64,000 nucleotides of DNA from Promethearchaeota archaeon (GCA_011365055.1 RDOG01000019.1:1-64000); one strand, 5' to 3'; shown: positions 35,455 through 45,309, counted from the first letter of the stretch. Made by a program: numbers and translations. Notes: generated by a model from the letters alone, not told the origin.

Positions 35455-37854
35455 TTATTTTTTCATATAATCAATGATGATGTCTATTAAGTCATCAGGA
35501 ATTTGATATAACTCAAAGACTAAATCATCTATCTTTTTTTCATTTTGAGATAAATTAAAGTTCTTATTATTAATATTTCCGTGAATTAATTCTGAAATTC
35601 TTGAGAGTTCTTCATGAATCGGAGATCTATCATATTTTTTTATGTTTAAATGATTTAAAATTGAAGGCGTTCCGAAGCTTTTGCCTCCTGATACAGAAAA
35701 ACTTCTAACTTTAAATGAAATTAACATGGAATTCATTAATGCGCATACATAATGAGCTTCTTTGGATTCAGTAAAAGGAATATAGCTAAGAACATTATCG
35801 GGAATTACTATTTTTTGCACAAAATACTCATCAAACTGTGAGGATGTTACTGCAGCTTCTAATTTATTCCCCATTCGATTCCAGATTACTTTATAGGGAG
35901 AAAATAAATCTCGATTAATATTAAACATGGAATAAAATGGATCCGTTAATTTAAAATATTTTTTATATGCAGCTCGTGAAATTAAGATTTCTTTAAAATG
36001 TATCAAATAATTATAAGTATTAGGGTATTTATTTTCCAAATCTTGGTATCCCTTTCTGGAATTTATATCTTGAACTATTATAGAATAAATATTAGTTGGT
36101 AATACGTTCCACTTTTTTAGATGCTTGCTTTTAATCACTGGGAATAGGAGATCCTCTTCAATAAGAGAAGTTATTTTGTTTATTTTCTTCTTACCTTCTT
36201 CAGGTAAGTTTTCTATTTCGAAATTTTCTCCATTTTTTGATAATATTTTAACCCAATATACACCGTTTGCACCTCCACTGTTCATTCCTAAACAAGCAGT
36301 ATAATCAGAAGGTTGCATTTGGTTCATAAGCGGAAAAAGTTTTCGAGGAAGAGTAAGCCAAGGAGACTTTTTATTGGTATTATCTACGGGATTTGCCATT
36401 AAACTTGTTTTAACGGTTTTTAAATTGAATTCTTCTAAATTTTTTATTATTTTGTCTTGATCTTTAAAATTCCACTTATAATAATTTATGGGATATAATG
36501 TAGTTTTTCCCTTTTCCAGAATTATTAGAGCAGTCATGTTTGAGGAGTTAAAGGGCTTAATTTGAACGAGATCGTGAACCATTTCGACCTTTAATGGAAT
36601 ATTTTCGCATGCTAAATAAAATCCTCGAAACCCTTCTCCTGCACCTTTAGTCTTGAAAATCGTTTGAGTTATAAGAAAACCTAATTTACCATTGATTTTT
36701 AGATAGTTATCAGCACAAAAGTATAAAAAAATCATGGAAAAATCTTTCCTTCCACCACCTAATCTAGATTGGAAGCCTTTTAATGAAAAAAGTCCATATT
36801 TTTTGCATTGATCTATTAAATTATTTCTATATTCATATGGAAGATCTTCCCAATTGACCCAAGGGGGATTTCCTATTAAAATGTCATATGATTGATCTTT
36901 TTCTGTTAAAGAATCCTTTTGAAAAATCGGGATATTAATTTCATCAATCGTATTATTTTGAATCAAATCTAAAATATTTAATAAATAATTCATCTTTGCC
37001 GTTAATACAGCAGTCGGATTCAATTCAAAACCATTAATATTTTCTAAAATATTTCTTAAAATCACTTGATTATTTAAATTTTTATTTTTACCAATCTCTT
37101 TATAAAACTTTATGAGTTTGATCAAAAATATTCCAGAACCACAACTGGGATCTAAGATTTTTTGGTCTAAACTCCTTTTTAAATTCATTTCTTGTAACAA
37201 GAAATCTGCTAACCAATCAGGTGTATAAAATTCACCGATTCGTTGGCGAATTTTTTGATGAATGATGTTTTGATAAAAGTCTTGAAATATATCTTGATTA
37301 ATATCAATAATATTAAAATCGAATTTCAATAAAATCTTAATGATTCTATTGATATATGATTTTAATTCATCATTCGGTTCTTTTAAATACCAAGAAAATG
37401 GTTCTTCGTTAACAAAATTCTTGATTTTTAATTCAGAATAAATAGAATTATTCTCAATATTTTCTAACTTCTTAATCAGAATTGAATTATCTTCAATCTT
37501 GGAAAGCTCCTTTAAAATAGATGATGATGTTAAATGGTTGAAGAGAACTTCAACAGCGAATAATTTAATCAATAATGAATGATAGGTTAATAATACAAAT
37601 AATAGGAGATCAATTGTGGGTCTAAACTTAAGATGATAAAATAAAGCAATTTTTTCATCAATTTTTTCTGATAAATATTGCTCACCATAAATTTTAATTG
37701 AAATTTTTTTCCAATTTAAATAATAATTATCATTTTGATTTATATTATTTATAGTATAATTAATAAATTTACGAAAAATATCACTTTCATTCCCTAGTGA
37801 TTCAATTAAATTGCATGAACTTAATACAGTCCTATTCATCATCACGTTAATCAT
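35455..37854 (-). CDS. N6-adenine DNA methyltransferase, Eco57I/type IIG-like
   Basis: The 799-residue protein has gamma-class motifs: GEFYTPDWLADFLL (motif X), ILDPSCGSGIFLI (motif I) and ILIGNPPWVNW (motif IV, NPPW). A C-terminal target-recognition-like half follows from the SRLGGGRKDFS block onward. The N-terminal 200 residues are helical with no clear PD-ExK nuclease motif, so it may be a solitary methylase or a type IIG enzyme with a lost or diverged nuclease. BREX PglX-like proteins share the layout, but no BREX partner gene is near. It faces a 600-bp non-coding gap. Confidence 0.85.
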   Translation of the reverse strand: MINVMMNRTVLSSCNLIESLGNESDIFRKFINYTINNINQNDNYYLNWKKISIKIYGEQYLSEKIDEKIALFYHLKFRPTIDLLLFVLLTYHSLLIKLFAVEVLFNHLTSSSILKELSKIEDNSILIKKLENIENNSIYSELKIKNFVNEEPFSWYLKEPNDELKSYINRIIKILLKFDFNIIDINQDIFQDFYQNIIHQKIRQRIGEFYTPDWLADFLLQEMNLKRSLDQKILDPSCGSGIFLIKLIKFYKEIGKNKNLNNQVILRNILENINGFELNPTAVLTAKMNYLLNILDLIQNNTIDEINIPIFQKDSLTEKDQSYDILIGNPPWVNWEDLPYEYRNNLIDQCKKYGLFSLKGFQSRLGGGRKDFSMIFLYFCADNYLKINGKLGFLITQTIFKTKGAGEGFRGFYLACENIPLKVEMVHDLVQIKPFNSSNMTALIILEKGKTTLYPINYYKWNFKDQDKIIKNLEEFNLKTVKTSLMANPVDNTNKKSPWLTLPRKLFPLMNQMQPSDYTACLGMNSGGANGVYWVKILSKNGENFEIENLPEEGKKKINKITSLIEEDLLFPVIKSKHLKKWNVLPTNIYSIIVQDINSRKGYQDLENKYPNTYNYLIHFKEILISRAAYKKYFKLTDPFYSMFNINRDLFSPYKVIWNRMGNKLEAAVTSSQFDEYFVQKIVIPDNVLSYIPFTESKEAHYVCALMNSMLISFKVRSFSVSGGKSFGTPSILNHLNIKKYDRSPIHEELSRISELIHGNINNKNFNLSQNEKKIDDLVFELYQIPDDLIDIIIDYMKK

Positions 37855-38460
37855 TATGTTTTAAAACTAATAAAAGTTCATTAAGGAGCTAGTGAAATTA
37901 AAACTTAAAAAATTAATATCTTCAATACTTATTTCTTTCTATTTAATATCCCAAATTCTGATATGATTGAATATAAGAATCATAGATTATCAAGGTTCAT
38001 TAATTGATTACCGATCTTTTAGAGTTTTGATTGTGGAGACTTTAAAATATTTTTAATGTTAAAAGAAAGAATATCAGAATGGAGATGTTTTGATGGTCTT
38101 GTCGTCAAGAGGGAATATATAGGGGAGGAAGAGGGAAATTCTGAAAAATAAGTCGACAAGACTTTCATCACCTTCCCCATTGATATTCAACTAGCAAGTA
38201 CTATTATAAATGATATTTAAACGCCCCGGTACAATTAATGATCTTGAAAGGATATAATGAAAGATGATCTTGATCAATAGTACGTAATGAAACGAGAGTT
38301 AATTAGATATGAGAATGATTAATGATTGATAAATCTTATTTATCTAATCTATTTAACTATTAAGATCACGTTCTTGAGCTTTTTATTAAAACTTTTTATA
38401 TTAAATCGATTTTAGTAATCTTATTCAATTGAAAGAGAATTATCCTTATATGAAACACGA
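37855..38460. other. 606-bp intergenic region with structured elements
   Basis: No gene-like frame is visible. It contains a more GC-rich core (about 38080-38180) with a long inverted repeat, a direct repeat ATGATCTTGA at 38238-38247 and 38264-38273, and a second inverted repeat GATAAAT/ATTTATC at 38328-38344. Promoters for the methylase and the PH-like operon lie at the ends. Confidence 0.5.
38091..38170. ncRNA. Candidate structured RNA (long stem)
   Basis: GTCTTGTCG at 38096-38104 pairs perfectly with CGACAAGAC at 38154-38162. Outside it, TGATG (38091-38095) pairs with CATCA (38166-38170) across a three-base bulge. The enclosed 49 bases are purine-rich with GGGGAGG. A 14-bp stem in a gene-free region suggests a folded RNA or a protein-binding site. 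Strand is undetermined. Confidence 0.35.
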
Positions 38461-39036
38461 GTGAGCGAATTGCCAGAAAAAATCACGAAAATCTTGGAAA
38501 AAGACGAGAAATTATTATACTCTTGTTTCGTGGATCAGCAAACATATTCGAAAAAAAAGAAAACAGCTGCAAAAATAATATTTCCTATCGAAATTTCCAT
38601 TCTTACACCACTTTTCATAATTATATTGATGCCATCTTGGAATTTTTGGTTGAGATTGAGCACCTCTTCTCCTCTCATGGACACATTTATGATCTTTTTA
38701 ATTATAATGCTTTTTCTAATACCTCCGATTGGAACATATATTATCTATTTTCGAGAAGAAAGCACGTTTCCCAAAAGAGGTCATGAATTATGGATTACAT
38801 CTTCTCGGATCATTTCTACCATAAGTTGGGATTGTGATATTAGTTTGAAGAAGGTTCTATATTTTAAAGGTAAACGAGGAATGAACGACAAATTGAATAA
38901 TTATTTTACCCTTCAAATATCGACGGAGGCAATACCTACAGGATTTGATATAAGAAATTTGGATTTTAATGAGTTTCAAACCATCAGAAATATTTTGACC
39001 AAATTATTAGCTGAAAACAAGTGGGAGGAACAATAA
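38461..39036 (+). CDS. Membrane protein with PH-like (YdbS/bPH2-type) domain, 1 of 3
   Basis: The 191-residue protein starts at GTG. It begins with a KILEKDEKLLYSCF segment, then two membrane helices (about residues 40-60 and 74-96), and a cytosolic part with ELWITSSRIISTISWDCDISLKKV, the strand pattern of bacterial PH-like domains (the usual form is the-T-N-x-R-I). First gene of a three-gene operon of related membrane proteins. Function unknown. Confidence 0.6.
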   Translation: MSELPEKITKILEKDEKLLYSCFVDQQTYSKKKKTAAKIIFPIEISILTPLFIIILMPSWNFWLRLSTSSPLMDTFMIFLIIMLFLIPPIGTYIIYFREESTFPKRGHELWITSSRIISTISWDCDISLKKVLYFKGKRGMNDKLNNYFTLQISTEAIPTGFDIRNLDFNEFQTIRNILTKLLAENKWEEQ

Positions 39037-40238
39037 TGGTTTTTAATGAATACACGTTAATGATGCTTATTTTAGATATTCCTATTATCATGCTTATAGT
39101 ATATCATTCCTTTGAAATAAAAATTAAAGAAACTGATAGTAAAGCAGGGCTAATCGTTGCAGTATCAGGAGCAAATTTATTTTATTGGATAACTGCAACT
39201 ATTATCCTTAATGTCGTTATTTTACTAATTCCTAATGAGATTTTAAATTTTTTCTTGATATTTCATATTGGATACACGATTTTATTTGTTATTCTAATAT
39301 TTGCTAGTATATTTGTTATTATTTTAGCCCTTTGTTATCCCTTATTCAGAGATAAATTGAGATTTATCATTAATTCTGAGTCCATCACCGTGAAAGATAT
39401 TTCAATCATCTCCAAGATAAAGTGGAAAGCTAAACAGTTGATAATAAACCCATCCGATCCTATAAGCTTTCAAGCCGATGGTCGAAAGTTATATCTAAAT
39501 TTCAATAGAAAATTAAAGCATTTTTATTCGAGATTTCCCAATTATCATGGAGAATTGAATAAATTAGTTCGTATTTTAAATGTTATTTCCATCAATTTTG
39601 GTTTTACACCATCTGAACCTGTTAACATTCAAGAATATATTAACATTCGTCAAGAAAAATCTGAGTTTTTAATTGAAGAACAAGTGATTAACAAGTATGA
39701 TGAAGAGGGAATCCTCTGGAAAGGTATGCCTTCCAAAAATTACATCAATAAATCGTGTATTATCGATCTCTTGGTTATCATCCCTTTATTGGTAATTTTT
39801 TTTCTACTCTTGTTATATTTAGGTCCAATCTATACTTACTTGAAAATATTGGATGATGATTTTGTAATAGTTATCGGTATTTTCATAATTTTATACTTGT
39901 TCATGGCACCAGTCGTGATGATAGGAGTGATTTCTGATATTATCCCGAAATTGATGAATAAAAATTCTAAATATCTCATAACAAATTCAAAAATAGTCTT
40001 CCTCAAAAGGAATCACGCTCTGGAATTACTTTTTAAATCAATAAATCAAATTGAGATCACAAAGGGTCCCTTTGAAGCAAGATTTGGGAAGGAATCCATT
40101 GCTACTATTTGCTGTTCTGAAAAACCAAACCTAAAGATGAAGAATCAAACGAAACTTATTGGGATTTCTGATTATCTTTTCCTAAGGAACTTACTCTATG
40201 AAAAAATGGCATTAAGTATCAAAGAGGAAGAAGTATGA
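39036..40238 (+). CDS. Polytopic membrane protein with PH-like domain, 2 of 3
   Basis: The ATG overlaps the preceding TAA (TAATG) and GGAGGA lies seven bases upstream, which fixes the start. The 400-residue protein has an N-terminal set of three helices, a soluble part, then two more helices (about residues 245-270 and 282-305) followed by KYLITNSKIVFLKRNHALELLFKSINQIE, the PH-like strand pattern seen in the neighbours. It reads as a duplicated PH-like/TM unit. Function unknown. The next gene overlaps by four bases. Confidence 0.6.
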   Translation: MVFNEYTLMMLILDIPIIMLIVYHSFEIKIKETDSKAGLIVAVSGANLFYWITATIILNVVILLIPNEILNFFLIFHIGYTILFVILIFASIFVIILALCYPLFRDKLRFIINSESITVKDISIISKIKWKAKQLIINPSDPISFQADGRKLYLNFNRKLKHFYSRFPNYHGELNKLVRILNVISINFGFTPSEPVNIQEYINIRQEKSEFLIEEQVINKYDEEGILWKGMPSKNYINKSCIIDLLVIIPLLVIFFLLLLYLGPIYTYLKILDDDFVIVIGIFIILYLFMAPVVMIGVISDIIPKLMNKNSKYLITNSKIVFLKRNHALELLFKSINQIEITKGPFEARFGKESIATICCSEKPNLKMKNQTKLIGISDYLFLRNLLYEKMALSIKEEEV

Positions 40239-40933
40239 ATCAGAGAATAATTGATAAAATTTTAGAAAAAGAGGAGAAGATCCAATATGCATTGATTCCT
40301 TCTGTAGAAAAATGCGTGTTGAAATATAAAAAAGAAAGGAAGAAATCTGCAGTCAAAATTTTAAAGATATTAATAATATTTACAATCTTATCTGTAATTC
40401 CTTTGTTCATGTTTCCTGATTTTTACACGAAAATTGTGCCAAATTATTTAGAGATCTCTGAAATGATGAATGATTATGATATGATATATCAAATTTTATT
40501 TGTTATATGCATCTTGCTTTTTCTTTTAAGCGTAATAGGCGGATCTTTTTACATTATAATTTCATTAGTTGAATTTTCTTTGAATTACATTCCGATAAAC
40601 CGAGTGGTTTTAAAAAATGAAAATAAGGAATTACTCGTGACTAATAAAAAAATCATCATCATAAATAACAACTCTAACGATTATGATTTTTATTTTTATG
40701 ATTCTGATTTTTATTTAAGGCAACAGATATGTAATATTTATTCCAAAGTCGAGCAAGATGAACTTGGTAAACATCTCTATTTTGGACCAATAACATGGAA
40801 AAATCTTGCAGATGAAGTAGATCTTGAAGAAATTAATAATTATATCAGAGATCGTATCAAAGAAATTTATTCAGATGCAAGATTTGAAAATAAGACTCGG
40901 TGGGAGCGAGGAGAAGAAAATAAAGAAAAATAG
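40235..40933 (+). CDS. Membrane protein with PH-like domain, 3 of 3
   Basis: The 232-residue protein overlaps the preceding gene by ATGA. It starts with KILEKEEKIQYALIP like the first gene of the unit, has two membrane helices (about residues 47-66 and 85-108), and a cytosolic part with KELLVTNKKIIIINNNSND. The shared start and layout mark it as a paralog of the first gene. Function unknown; the three products may form one membrane complex. Confidence 0.6.
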   Translation: MNQRIIDKILEKEEKIQYALIPSVEKCVLKYKKERKKSAVKILKILIIFTILSVIPLFMFPDFYTKIVPNYLEISEMMNDYDMIYQILFVICILLFLLSVIGGSFYIIISLVEFSLNYIPINRVVLKNENKELLVTNKKIIIINNNSNDYDFYFYDSDFYLRQQICNIYSKVEQDELGKHLYFGPITWKNLADEVDLEEINNYIRDRIKEIYSDARFENKTRWERGEENKEK

Positions 40934-41130
40934 GGCAGTCTTGGAGCATAATTTGATTAATTAATTGATTTTTTTTTCTTTAGTTCATAAGTTTTATCTA
41001 AATAGTAATTATAGCCTAAATCTTACTCTTAAAATCATAAAAACATTGATCAATCGCAAAATAAGGAGATGATACTATTTTAAAAAAGAAGAAAGTAAAA
41101 AAAGATAGAAAGAGAAAGAATTTCTCTTTT

Positions 41131-41967
41131 TTAGATTATCATCCCGCCAGAAAAAACCATCCAGTTTCCCGTCATATAATGTGCATCTCTCGTACATAAT
41201 GCAGCAAACCAGTTACCTACATCATCAGGTAATAGAGGAGTATCTCTACCCTTGCACATTGGAATTCCTGCTTTGTATAATCCCATTGCTGCATCTTTTG
41301 ATTGACCAGACATGGCTTTCATTTGACCCATCTTTTGCCCCATAATTTCAATATCATCATGAGGTTGGATCAATCTAGTCCATATTGCTCCAAAGCCAAC
41401 AACATTAACAGCAATTCCATCCTTCGCAAGTTCTCTTGCACAAGCTTTAGTCAATCCTACTAATCCAGATTTTGCAGACGAATAATTGATCTGTGCAGCA
41501 TTCCCGCCTATTCCAGCAACCGAAGAAACGTTCCAGATTTTACCATATCCACCTTCTTGCATTAATGGAGCAATTGCCTTAGTCATATTAAATGAACCAA
41601 CTAGGATAACGTTGAGAATAATGTCCCACCACTGCTCAGAAAGTGTATGGATAGGTTTATCAAGAGTCAATCCTGCATTATTAATCAGAACAGTGCAGCC
41701 ACCCAATTCATTCTTAGCAACTTCAGCCATTTTTTCGCAATTTGCCATTTTAACGATATCACCAACGTCTTTTCCTGCAACAACTGCAACCTTGACATTT
41801 GGATATTTATCATTAATTTCTTTTTTAGTTTCAGCGGCTTTATCGACATCAAGATCAACAATCATAATATCTGCGCCTTCAGAGGCAAATTTCAAGGCAA
41901 TAGATTTTCCAATCCCTTGAGCAGAACCTGTAATAATTGCTTTTTCTCCTTTTAACATATCTACCAT
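41131..41967 (-). CDS. Short-chain dehydrogenase/reductase (FabG/BadH-like)
   Basis: The 278-residue SDR has TGSAQGIGKSIAL for NAD(P) binding, DLDVDKA (Asp after the second strand, which favours NAD), NNAG, and the catalytic SSVAG with YSSAK. It oxidises or reduces a hydroxyacyl or keto group, likely on an acyl-CoA or related substrate. It is the second gene of an SDR pair (gap seven bases). GC content is visibly higher than in most neighbours. Confidence 0.88.
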   Translation of the reverse strand: MVDMLKGEKAIITGSAQGIGKSIALKFASEGADIMIVDLDVDKAAETKKEINDKYPNVKVAVVAGKDVGDIVKMANCEKMAEVAKNELGGCTVLINNAGLTLDKPIHTLSEQWWDIILNVILVGSFNMTKAIAPLMQEGGYGKIWNVSSVAGIGGNAAQINYSSAKSGLVGLTKACARELAKDGIAVNVVGFGAIWTRLIQPHDDIEIMGQKMGQMKAMSGQSKDAAMGLYKAGIPMCKGRDTPLLPDDVGNWFAALCTRDAHYMTGNWMVFSGGMII

Positions 41968-41973
41968 ATTTTC

Positions 41974-42714
41974 TCACTCTCCTGAAATAGTATACAAGCC
42001 TCCAGCTGCATTAATCATTTCTGCATTAATAGCTATTGAATCATCTGATGCTAAAAATACAGCTATTTTTGCAATATCTTGTGGTTTCACGACTGTACTA
42101 GCTAACGGATTGTTCATCGACAATGCTTTTGCAGCTTTCTTTCCGATTCCTTGTTCGGTATAACCTTCAGAAAACTTGATTTGACCAGTCATGATTGTGT
42201 TACACCTCACGTTTTTAAAACGCGACCATTCTCTTGCTACCGTTTTCGTTAAACCAAACAAACAGGCTTTTACAGCAGAGTAATCAGCATATTTATCAAT
42301 TCCTGCAGCACCTGCGACCGAACCGATATTAATAATGCTGATATTTCCGCCAGCTTCTTTCATACCGGCATATACAGCAGCTAATGTGTGCCAAATTGTT
42401 TTCAAATTATAATCAACCGTTGTAATAAAATCTTCTGTAGTTAATTTGCCTAATTTTCCACCAATGACATGATCTTCATTGTTGACTAAGATATTTAATT
42501 TGCCTCCAGCCTTAGCAATCAATTTATCAGCGTCTTCTTTTTTGCGTAAATCTGCAATGACTTGTTCACCAGGAACGCCAGCCAATTTGGCAGCGTCATC
42601 ATCTTGAACAATAACTTTCGCTCCTTCAGCTACGAAAGCTTCAGCAATAGCTTTTCCAATACCGCCTCCAGCATAGGCTATTAAGGCAGTTTTACCATCT
42701 AATTTTCCCATTTT
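41974..42714 (-). CDS. Short-chain dehydrogenase/reductase with degenerate cofactor motif
   Basis: First gene of the SDR pair. The nucleotide-binding motif reads AYAGGGIGKA: the first Gly of TGxxxGIG is Tyr. The structural NNAG is NNED. The catalytic residues seem kept (IGSVAG with YSAVK). It may bind cofactor poorly and act mainly as a partner of the intact SDR, which is inference. A GTG at 42723 is in frame, but GGTGA just before the ATG at 42714 makes the ATG the likely start. An inverted repeat lies 25 bp upstream. Confidence 0.82.
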   Translation of the reverse strand, partial: KMGKLDGKTALIAYAGGGIGKAIAEAFVAEGAKVIVQDDDAAKLAGVPGEQVIADLRKKEDADKLIAKAGGKLNILVNNEDHVIGGKLGKLTTEDFITTVDYNLKTIWHTLAAVYAGMKEAGGNISIINIGSVAGAAGIDKYADYSAVKACLFGLTKTVAREWSRFKNVRCNTIMTGQIKFSEGYTEQGIGKKAAKALSMNNPLASTVVKPQDIAKIAVFLASDDSIAINAEMINAAGGLYTISGE

Positions 42715-42723
42715 TGTCACCAA

Positions 42724-43037
42724 AATGTTTTCAAAATAATTCCATTCTTTGGAATAATCTTAGATTTTTCTCCTATTATAATTATTAAGAAATTAGATTT
42801 TCATGGAATTATTGTCTAAAGCTTCAAAAATGAGAATAAAAATTTTTTTTGTCGTTAATGTTATGGTTTCAAATTTTAATAATTCGTTTTAATGATCTTG
42901 TGACGAACTAACAGAATTTTAATTCACTTTTTAATGTTAAATTATGATATTTTAAGAAATAATTAAAAAAGTAGAAAATTTTATGAAAAATCAACTTTAA
43001 ATTTAATGCAATATAAATCCTCTACAGAAATTTTGAT
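42724..43037. other. 314-bp divergent promoter region, one dyad
   Basis: The gap separates the SDR pair from the 7TM-longin gene. It contains the inverted repeat listed separately and a TTTAAATTT TATA-like element near 42996. No gene is seen. Confidence 0.4.
42739..42755. promoter_or_regulatory. Inverted repeat before the SDR operon
   Basis: ATTCCA (42739-42744) and TGGAAT (42750-42755) are exact inverted copies with five bases between, and pairing goes on imperfectly outside. It lies 25-41 bp upstream of the SDR ATG at the place of a promoter, so an operator is likely. Confidence 0.4.
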
Positions 43038-44243
43038 GTGAATTCAAGGAAATATATCAAATGGAATTTGAAAATAATGAGTGGACTTCAGATAATTTAT
43101 TTGATTTTAGCATTAATAAATTCAATAACTACTGTAATAGCTAGCATTACTTATTTTATAGCTAATAGAAAGTATCAGACAGTCGTAAATAGGCTAATTT
43201 TCTTTTATTTTGTATGTTTTGGAGCTACTGTTGGATTAGATAGCCTCAGATTTTTTTGGATTAGCCTCACAGGGTATTATGTTCCTGTTTTTGACATAGT
43301 AGGTAATTATTTTAAAATATTTGCTATTTTAATAGCATTTGTCTTTATTGTTCAATTACACCTACAAATTTTAAAAAATGCAAATTTTAAAATAAAAGGA
43401 GGAACTTTTTTACTTTATTATCAAGGTTTTCTTGCCGTTTTCTTGACATTTTACTATGCTTTCACTTTTTATCAGACTATTTCTAATAGTTTTGGTTTTT
43501 ATCTTTTTCAATTCGATATTACAGCACATTTAATTTCCATTATTTTATATTGCCCTTTTATTATCGTTATTTTTTTTGCAAATAGACAAGTTTCAAGTAA
43601 AATTAGTAATAAAAAAGTTATATTACAATCAAATATATTTACCATGTTCTCTATTTTTTTGACAATAGAACGAATATTAAGTTTAGGATTACCAGGACTC
43701 TTATATTTTTGGTATGATATCCACCTTGATATAAGCATATTTATTGATAATATTTTTCTTGCAATTATTTTAATAGGGTTTATTTTCTTTCTCATAAAAT
43801 ATCCTGATTTTTTGGAATCCATAGGATCTTACTTCTCCATTAAATCAATTTTTATAATCAGTAATAGTGGACAATTATTATATGAACATAACTTTGAATC
43901 CTGCATGTCTTATGATGCCTTGAGTTCAGAAAATTCATTAATAGGAGGATTCATTTTTGCAATATCAGAGGGAATGAAAGAATTGTTGAGATTGGAGGGA
44001 GGAGAGGAGATTCACTCATTTTCAAGTAAAAATAGGAGTGTATTAATAAGACATGGAAGGTATTCCTTTGGAGTGTTAATTGTAACGGAGGATTCTAAAC
44101 TTTTTCATGAAAAATTAATTTCTTTCATCACAGAATTCGAGAAATCCAAATCATCGGTTTTAGCAAATTGGACTGGCGAAATTACCAATTTTCTATCCGA
44201 GGATATTCAAAAATTGATGCGTAAACATCTTAGAGAAGAATAA
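43038..44243 (+). CDS. Seven-TM protein with C-terminal longin-like domain
   Basis: The 401-residue protein has seven hydrophobic helices in about the first 270 residues (for example IIYLILALINSITTVIASIT, FAILIAFVFIVQL and NIFLAIILIGFIFFLI). A cytosolic domain follows with the longin/roadblock-like order: IKSIFIISNSGQLLYEHNF, a helix (LIGGFIFAISEGMKELL), RSVLIRHGRYSFGVLIVTED and a last helix. This looks like a receptor-type membrane sensor coupled to a GTPase-regulating fold. GTG start with weak support; an in-frame ATG at 43077 is possible. Divergent from the SDR pair. Confidence 0.7.
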   Translation: MNSRKYIKWNLKIMSGLQIIYLILALINSITTVIASITYFIANRKYQTVVNRLIFFYFVCFGATVGLDSLRFFWISLTGYYVPVFDIVGNYFKIFAILIAFVFIVQLHLQILKNANFKIKGGTFLLYYQGFLAVFLTFYYAFTFYQTISNSFGFYLFQFDITAHLISIILYCPFIIVIFFANRQVSSKISNKKVILQSNIFTMFSIFLTIERILSLGLPGLLYFWYDIHLDISIFIDNIFLAIILIGFIFFLIKYPDFLESIGSYFSIKSIFIISNSGQLLYEHNFESCMSYDALSSENSLIGGFIFAISEGMKELLRLEGGEEIHSFSSKNRSVLIRHGRYSFGVLIVTEDSKLFHEKLISFITEFEKSKSSVLANWTGEITNFLSEDIQKLMRKHLREE

Positions 44244-44259
44244 AAAATAAAAAAGGAAA

Positions 44260-45294
44260 TTAGATACCCCAAGGGATCCAGAAATATAAGAAATAAAAGC
44301 CTACTGCAACGAGAGCTGCAACTGGTATTGTTATAATCCAAGATATTACTATTTTTTTAATTGCTTTACTATTTGGTTTTTCTCTTTTAGCTTTACTCGA
44401 ACCCATAATGGCAAAAATGAGAACTTGTGTACCGCTGATTGGCATTCCAATTAAGGTAAAAATAGTCATTGAAATCATTACACTTAATTCAACTGAAAAA
44501 GCATCTGATGGTTTTAATGACACGATATTAGAGCCTACATTCGTGATAACTCTACGTCCGATGATAAAAAGACCAATAGCCATACCACAACCCGAAATTA
44601 ACAATAATAAAGGAAGCGGTAAAAGAGGAATCCCCTGAAATCCTGAGAGAATACCAATAGAATTCGCGACATCATTTCCAGCTCTCGTAAGAGCAGTAAA
44701 AATTACTATCCCTAATAATAACCAAACAAATATTTTTTCAGCTTTTTCTATTTGCTCCAATCCTTTCAAATTTTTCATGACATAACGTGAAACTAGTAAA
44801 TGCATCCCAAAGGCACCAAAATAACCAACAATAGGAGAAGTCACCCAACCAATAAGCACCTTAATTATTCCTTCAGCTCCAATTGGTGAAACCCCAGGCG
44901 GAAGTCCGCTCCAAGGAAAAAATACTGCCAAAATCCCAACACCAATAACGGATCCAACAACTGCATGAGTAGTAGAAACGGGTAAAGATTTCATTGATGA
45001 TAATAACAACCAAAAAATTGTTGAAGAAATTATGGCAAGCATGAAAGCGGCGGTTCTAATACTTTCATGCATTAGATCGCCTCCTATTGTCTCAGATGTG
45101 CCTGAACCAAAAACAACTGCCCCTATAATAGCGCATATAACACCAATAATCAAGACATGATTGATTTTTAACTTTCCAGTTCCTGCAACAGTAGCTAAGG
45201 TCTCATCATTAGCTCCTATCCCAACTGCAATTCCGATAGCAAGGGAGTATAATATAATAATTAATATCGTGAGAATTACCGGATCAACTGCCAT
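44260..45294 (-). CDS. pit: PiT-family phosphate permease
   Basis: The 344-residue membrane protein has the inverted-repeat signature of PiT transporters: GIGANDETLATVAGTG near the N terminus and AGNDVANSIGILSG in the second half, together with KSLPVSTTHAVVGSVIG. About ten hydrophobic helices are visible. It imports phosphate driven by an ion gradient. It follows the DUF47 gene by 15 bp, a common pairing. Confidence 0.93.
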   Translation of the reverse strand: MAVDPVILTILIIILYSLAIGIAVGIGANDETLATVAGTGKLKINHVLIIGVICAIIGAVVFGSGTSETIGGDLMHESIRTAAFMLAIISSTIFWLLLSSMKSLPVSTTHAVVGSVIGVGILAVFFPWSGLPPGVSPIGAEGIIKVLIGWVTSPIVGYFGAFGMHLLVSRYVMKNLKGLEQIEKAEKIFVWLLLGIVIFTALTRAGNDVANSIGILSGFQGIPLLPLPLLLLISGCGMAIGLFIIGRRVITNVGSNIVSLKPSDAFSVELSVMISMTIFTLIGMPISGTQVLIFAIMGSSKAKREKPNSKAIKKIVISWIITIPVAALVAVGFYFLYFWIPWGI

Positions 45295-45309
45295 CGAATC
45301 CCACTCAGT

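Noticed and set aside
35455..38460. Part of a BREX or other defence island
   Set aside because: Only the methylase is present; no nuclease, ATPase or other partner gene is beside it.
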